A program made the position numbers and the translations under genes. Below the pieces are notes generated by a model. It saw only the letters and a program-made list of their open reading frames with translations. It ran no database searches and was not told where the DNA came from. A DNA stretch of 64,000 nucleotides from Sulfuriferula sp047300855 (lineage in GTDB: Bacteria; Pseudomonadota; Gammaproteobacteria; Burkholderiales; Sulfuriferulaceae): NCBI RefSeq assembly GCF_047300855.1, contig NZ_CP170197.1, forward strand, positions 2,356,001 to 2,420,000, given 5' to 3'. Below, piece after piece: positions 60,630 through 64,000 of the stretch (its first letter is position 1; the number at the start of each line of letters is the position of its first letter).

Positions 60630-60890
60630 TCAGTTGCGCGACGCAACAACAATGCCGGTTGCGGCATTCGGATCATCGGTGAGTTGCCAGCAGTGCTCGC
60701 GGCCATCCACCAGGTACAGATTGAATGCAGGATATTCGCGGAACGCCTGTTCATCGCTCATGTCCGCCGCATCGCAACGGGTCAGCGACAAACCGGGGAA
60801 GCGACTGCGAAAATCCGTCAGCGGATTGGTGCCCGTCGCAGGCGTAACCAGCAAGCCCTCAATGCGCACAAGATCGTCTTCGGTGATCAT
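60630..60890 (-). CDS. DUF6129-like small nif-cluster protein
   Basis: This 86-residue protein begins ITEDDLVRIEGLLVTPATG, has LTDFRSRFPGLSLTRCDAAD and ends FNLYLVDGREHCWQLTDDP then ATGIVVASRN. The FNLYLVDGxEHC and ATGIVVA motifs match the DUF6129 family that I recall from nif regions of proteobacteria, function unknown. GGGAG precedes the ATG. It lies two bases after nifT. Confidence 0.65.
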   Translation of the reverse strand: MITEDDLVRIEGLLVTPATGTNPLTDFRSRFPGLSLTRCDAADMSDEQAFREYPAFNLYLVDGREHCWQLTDDPNAATGIVVASRN

Positions 60891-60892
60891 CT

Positions 60893-61102
60893 TTACTCTC
60901 CCAGCCGACGCGCTTCCACGGTGATCGGCAATGCTGTTTCAGGTCCCATCTGCGGTAGTTCCAGACGCCAGCCGTTGGCCAGCGTGACAATGCCGCCCCA
61001 CATGTCCGCCTGCTCCATCGACACGATGGGCTCCTCCAGATCCTTCTTCGGTATATAGGCGGACAAGATTCCCTTGGCGTCTTTTCTAAGCATCACTTTC
61101 AT
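60893..61102 (-). CDS. nifT: Putative nitrogen fixation protein NifT
   Basis: NifT (FixU) is a small protein of unknown function found with nifB/nifZ or nifK. The 69 residues read MKVMLRKDAKGILSAYIPKK, DLEEPIVSMEQADMWGG and ITLANGWRLELP-like text (here IVTLANGWRLELP), the exact family pattern. The ATG at 61102 has a GAGGAAAC site. It lies 38 bases after nifS. Confidence 0.93.
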   Translation of the reverse strand: MKVMLRKDAKGILSAYIPKKDLEEPIVSMEQADMWGGIVTLANGWRLELPQMGPETALPITVEARRLGE

Positions 61103-61140
61103 GGTGTTTCCTCGTGGGTGCCGCTGGTTAAGTGAGTGCT

Positions 61141-62292
61141 TCATGCCGCCTCGGCGGTCATCCGTTTTGAAATTGAAACCAATATATCCAGCACGCGATC
61201 GATTTCCGTTTCGGTCGTATACCGGCTCAATGAAAACCGGATCGTCGCCAGCGCCTGCGCCTCACTCAGCCCCATGGCAGTCAGCACATGGGACGGCGCA
61301 TTGCCACCGGCGGTGCAGGCCGCGCCGGACGAGGCGTAGATGCCGGCCTTGTCGAGCTTGTCGAGGATCGCCTCCGCCGCCAGTTCGCCGAAGCGCACGC
61401 TGCTGGTATTGCTCACCCGCAACGCCGCGCCGCCATTGATGCGGGCGCACGGGATGCGCATCAGCACGCCGGTTTCGAGCCGATCCCGCAAGGCGGCCAT
61501 CGCCGCGGCTTTGGCGTCCATCTCCCGGGCCGCGAGTTCGCAGGCCACACCCATGCCGACAATGGCCGGGACATTCTCCGTGCCGCCGCGACGGCCGCGC
61601 TCCTGATGGCCGAACAGCATGGGCTGAAGCTTCAGTCCCTTACGCACGAACAAGGCGCCCACACCCTTGGGTGCATGGAATTTGTGTCCCGCCAGCGTAA
61701 GCAGGTCAACCGGCACCTGCGCCAGGTCGAGGGGAATCTTGCCTGCCACCTGCACCGCATCGGTGTGAAACAGCACCCCGCGGGACTTGGCAATCTGCGC
61801 TGCTTCCACAATCGGAAACAGCACGCCGGTTTCGTTGTTGGCCCACATCAGCGATACCAGTGCGGTGTCCGGCGTAATCGCCTGCTCAAGCGCCGCGAGA
61901 TCGAGCATTCCGCCTCGATTGACCGGCAATCGTGTGACGCGAACGCCACTCGTTTCCAGATGCGCCAGCAAACTCAAGGTAGACGGATGCTCCACCGCAC
62001 TGACCACCACATGAATCTTGCCCGGACGTGCCGCCAGCGCGCCCAGTATCGCCAGATGATTGGCTTCCGTGCCGCTGGCCGTGAATACGATCTCGGCGGC
62101 GGCGGCATTCAGCAGCCGCGCCACCGCTGCACGTGCCTGTTCCACCAGCCCCTTGGCGCGCTCGCCGACGCCATGTTTACTGGACGGATTGCCATAGCTA
62201 TCGCGCAGGCAGGCCAACACCGCTTCTACGCACTCGGGTGCCAGCGCCGTGGTGGCGTTGTTGTCCAGATAGATGGTGTCCTGCTCCGTCAT
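61141..62292 (-). CDS. nifS: Cysteine desulfurase NifS
   Basis: NifS takes sulphur from cysteine for nitrogenase iron-sulphur clusters, normally through NifU. The 383-residue protein starts IYLDNNATTALAPECVEAVL, has FTASGTEANHLAILGAL, SAVEHPSTLSLLAHLE, the PLP Lys in LTLAGHKFHAPKGVGALF and the active-site Cys in YASSGAACTAGGNAPSHVL. The ATG at 62292 overlaps the upstream DUF3024 stop (ATGA). nifU is not in the window. Confidence 0.96.
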   Translation of the reverse strand: MTEQDTIYLDNNATTALAPECVEAVLACLRDSYGNPSSKHGVGERAKGLVEQARAAVARLLNAAAAEIVFTASGTEANHLAILGALAARPGKIHVVVSAVEHPSTLSLLAHLETSGVRVTRLPVNRGGMLDLAALEQAITPDTALVSLMWANNETGVLFPIVEAAQIAKSRGVLFHTDAVQVAGKIPLDLAQVPVDLLTLAGHKFHAPKGVGALFVRKGLKLQPMLFGHQERGRRGGTENVPAIVGMGVACELAAREMDAKAAAMAALRDRLETGVLMRIPCARINGGAALRVSNTSSVRFGELAAEAILDKLDKAGIYASSGAACTAGGNAPSHVLTAMGLSEAQALATIRFSLSRYTTETEIDRVLDILVSISKRMTAEAA

Positions 62293-62627
62293 TGCCAAAA
62301 GCTCCGATCCGGGTCCCGATTCAAAAATTGCAGCAGCGCGTTCAAGGCGCCGAACTCTTGGTAAAACTGCCATTCGCGCTGCGCATGATCCTTGCGGTAC
62401 AAGCGCCACGCCCGCGAATCCGCCACATACTCCAATCGCGCGATATCGATCACGCCACCGGACTTGTCGATGTTGCGCGAGCAGCAGGGGCTCTGAATCC
62501 GGTAGCCTGCCTCGTCCGCCTGCACTTCCGGGCTTACGTAGCGGTAGCGCACCCGCGTGGCCAGCGCCCGTTCGATGCGCTTTCGATCCACATCGTTCGG
62601 GTGCATGCAACCAGGCTGTGTTGCCAC
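62289..62627 (-). CDS. DUF3024 family protein
   Basis: This is a protein of about 112 residues with the DUF3024 core: DVDRKRIERALATRVRYRYV, IQSPCCSRNIDKSGGVIDIA and WRLYRKDHAQREWQFYQEFG. The CC pair lies in the central segment. The GTG at 62627 has a GGGAG site six bases upstream; an ATG at 62606 is the alternative. The stop overlaps nifS, so the gene is coupled to it. DUF3024 genes occur in several nif clusters; the function is unknown. Confidence 0.75.
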   Translation of the reverse strand: MATQPGCMHPNDVDRKRIERALATRVRYRYVSPEVQADEAGYRIQSPCCSRNIDKSGGVIDIARLEYVADSRAWRLYRKDHAQREWQFYQEFGALNALLQFLNRDPDRSFWQ

Positions 62628-62649
62628 ATTCCGCTCCCGCTCACTCGCG

Positions 62650-62889
62650 TCACGCCAGCGCGATTTCTTCCTCAAGACAGCCCACCACGCCGCTCTCCTG
62701 AAACTCAACCATATAAACCGGCAAGTTGAATTCCTCGTGGTAGCCCACATTGACGATTTCCCCCGGCGTGCCGTTGCTCACCAGCAAGGCGCCCGGCTCG
62801 CGCTCGGGGTAGCTGCCGTCGTTGAACATGTCGACCGTTGACACAATGCGCTGGCCCCATTGGTATTTCGCTTCGCGTTGATCGATCAT
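62650..62889 (-). CDS. nifZ: NifZ-family protein, short form
   Basis: This 79-residue protein carries the NifZ pattern: AKYQWGQRIVSTVDMFNDGS, GALLVSNGTPGEIVNVGYHE and MVEFQESGVVGCLEEEIA. NifZ helps P-cluster maturation of the MoFe protein. Its start overlaps the end of the longer nifZ gene upstream by four bases (ATGA), so the two are translated together. The EF-hand-like D-x-F/Y-NDG start differs from the other copy. Confidence 0.85.
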   Translation of the reverse strand: MIDQREAKYQWGQRIVSTVDMFNDGSYPEREPGALLVSNGTPGEIVNVGYHEEFNLPVYMVEFQESGVVGCLEEEIALA

Positions 62890-63239
62890 GCTTCCACCCC
62901 TGAACTATTGGCTGGCTGTATCCCGGCTTCCGCAGTCGTCGCTTCTGTGACGGCTGCCGGGACGGCGTCGGTGGTGGCTTCCAGCTCCTTGCCGCGCATG
63001 CCGACCCGATTGCCGCTTTCGATGAACTCGGTGCCATAGATGTAGAACTGCTGGAGAAACGTGCCGATGCTGGTGACATAGCCGATTTCGCCTTTTCTTA
63101 CCAGGACTTCACCTATGTCCTTGCCGGCATAGGTGCCGTCATTACGCACCACCTTGAGGGATTTCACTTTCTGCCCGTATTCGAATATCGGCTGGGCAGT
63201 GAGCTCCACGACGTCGCTATCTCGGCTGATCTTGGCCAT
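62886..63239 (-). CDS. nifZ: Nitrogen fixation protein NifZ, long form
   Basis: This 117-residue protein carries QPIFEYGQKVKSLKVVRNDG, the VLVRKGEIGYVTSIGTFLQQ segment and FYIYGTEFIESGNRVGMRGK, the best-conserved NifZ regions. The last 35 residues are Ala/Thr/Glu-rich and probably disordered. NifZ assists formation of the second P-cluster in NifDK. It overlaps the short nifZ by four bases and lies 23 bases after the LRV gene. Confidence 0.93.
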   Translation of the reverse strand: MAKISRDSDVVELTAQPIFEYGQKVKSLKVVRNDGTYAGKDIGEVLVRKGEIGYVTSIGTFLQQFYIYGTEFIESGNRVGMRGKELEATTDAVPAAVTEATTAEAGIQPANSSGVEA

Positions 63240-63262
63240 TTCTGACTCCTGAAAATTGATCC

Positions 63263-64000
63263 TTAAAACGGAAACGCTTGCTTCTGCGTCACCAGCAGAC
63301 TGACGTCGGCGGCACTCTTGCCCAGGCGCTGGCGGGCGGCATCGCGCACCAGTTCATCCGTGTCGTTGACCAGCCGCTTCACATGATTCCGTTCTGCCCG
63401 GCTGGCTACTTCGTAACGCACGCGCCAGTCCGGATCGTCAAGCAGCAGATGCAACTGCTCCGGCTTCATGCGCTTGGCCACTTCACAGCGAACGGCCGCA
63501 TCCTTGTCCTGTGCCATGCCCGGCAGCCAGCTATCGTCAATCCGGCTTGCCACCATGTGACGCACCTCGGCATCCTCATCCCGCATCATCTGTGACAGAA
63601 GGGTTTCCGGGATGCGCCGCGCCACCACCTGCCGCACGTAGTAATCCGGGTCATGGATCATGACGCCCAGATCGTGGGGATCGAGGCGCGACGCCACCCG
63701 GATTCTCACTTCGCGGTGCGGGTCGCACACCAGTGCCAGCAGCTGTTTGGGGGGCAGTCTGAGCGCCGCGCTCCAGCGCACGGTCTCGTCCGGATCCAGC
63801 GTCAATTGCGGCAGATGAAACACATCCACGTATTTGGCCGCCACCGCGCGCACTTCGAAATAGGGATGCGCCAGGTAATTCTTGGCGCGCTCCGGATTCC
63901 AGAAAAAGAAGCGGTCAATACGTTTGGCGTAACGGTCATGTACGCAGGCATGGCCGATGCGGCAACGCTCCTGTTCGAGCAGAACCTGGTGCGAGCAGCC
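63263..64000 (-). CDS. 4Fe-4S-binding leucine-rich repeat variant (LRV) protein, 5' end outside window
   Basis: The C-terminal 245 residues of the nif-associated LRV protein are visible; a homologue from Azotobacter vinelandii was solved as a repeat solenoid with a 4Fe-4S domain. The visible part starts GCSHQVLLEQERCRIGHAC, with cluster cysteines, then RFFFWNPERAKNYLAHPYFE. About eight repeats of the V-R-x-x-V-A-x-R type follow (DPHREVRIRVASRLDP, DPDYYVRQVVARRIP, DEDAEVRHMVASRID, DPDWRVRYEVASRAE). Function is unknown. The frame is open to the window edge, so the start and any further cysteines lie outside. Confidence 0.9.
   Translation of the reverse strand, partial: GCSHQVLLEQERCRIGHACVHDRYAKRIDRFFFWNPERAKNYLAHPYFEVRAVAAKYVDVFHLPQLTLDPDETVRWSAALRLPPKQLLALVCDPHREVRIRVASRLDPHDLGVMIHDPDYYVRQVVARRIPETLLSQMMRDEDAEVRHMVASRIDDSWLPGMAQDKDAAVRCEVAKRMKPEQLHLLLDDPDWRVRYEVASRAERNHVKRLVNDTDELVRDAARQRLGKSAADVSLLVTQKQAFPF

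Overview
The window reads as one chromosomal segment of a diazotrophic betaproteobacterium. The gene orders hflC–DUF2065–hisZ–purA–(tRNA-Leu)–rnr–rlmB and rimP–nusA–infB–rbfA–truB–rpsO–pnp, the glnD/map/dksA/folD genes and the small DUF3096/DUF6164 genes all fit the Nitrosomonadales/Rhodocyclales side of the class. The genus cannot be fixed from sequence alone.

Bases 1 to about 33,244 are core genome: purine and histidine metabolism, RNA decay and modification (RNase R, RlmB, RhlE, PNPase), translation (TypA, peptide deformylase, methionine aminopeptidase, RimP, NusA, IF-2, RbfA, TruB, S15), nitrogen signalling (GlnD), DksA, FolD and seven tRNA genes. A small patch at 9.2–12.4 kb holds poorly characterised small or membrane proteins and a possible transglutaminase-like protein. 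Several strong bidirectional terminators separate convergent genes.

Bases 33,245 to 64,000 are accessory. They start right after a tRNA-Pro/Arg/His array with an IS3-type orfA scrap, followed by a nitrogen-fixation island. On the minus strand nifH-nifD-nifK-nifE-nifN-nifX-DUF269-DUF683-fdxB-nifQ-modA form one long unit. Its sigma-54 promoter and two NifA-type upstream sites lie at 44.03–44.16 kb. Facing it on the plus strand is a second nif-type promoter, also with two NifA-type sites. This one leads a tight operon of a degenerate receiver-domain protein, draT, draG, an ArsC/NifO-nitroreductase fusion and a rhodanese-ankyrin protein. NifH keeps the arginine that DraT modifies, and GlnD (PII uridylylation) is in the same window, so the post-translational nitrogenase switch is represented from sensor to target.

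A block at about 50.2–57.7 kb interrupts the nif island. It contains integron-like gene cassettes: a DUF2971 gene, an attC site split by an IS1182-type insertion, and an ADP-ribosyltransferase-like cassette gene ending in a truncated attC. It also holds a 7TM-DISM GGDEF diguanylate cyclase, a tiny Cys-rich protein and a FadL-type porin. The nif island then resumes on the minus strand: a SIR2-like protein, a 2Fe-2S ferredoxin, a DegT-family protein lacking the PLP lysine, a DUF6129-like protein, nifT, nifS, a DUF3024 protein, two tandem nifZ genes and the 4Fe-4S leucine-rich-repeat-variant (LRV) protein, which runs off the end. nifA, nifB, nifU, nifV and modBC are not in the window.
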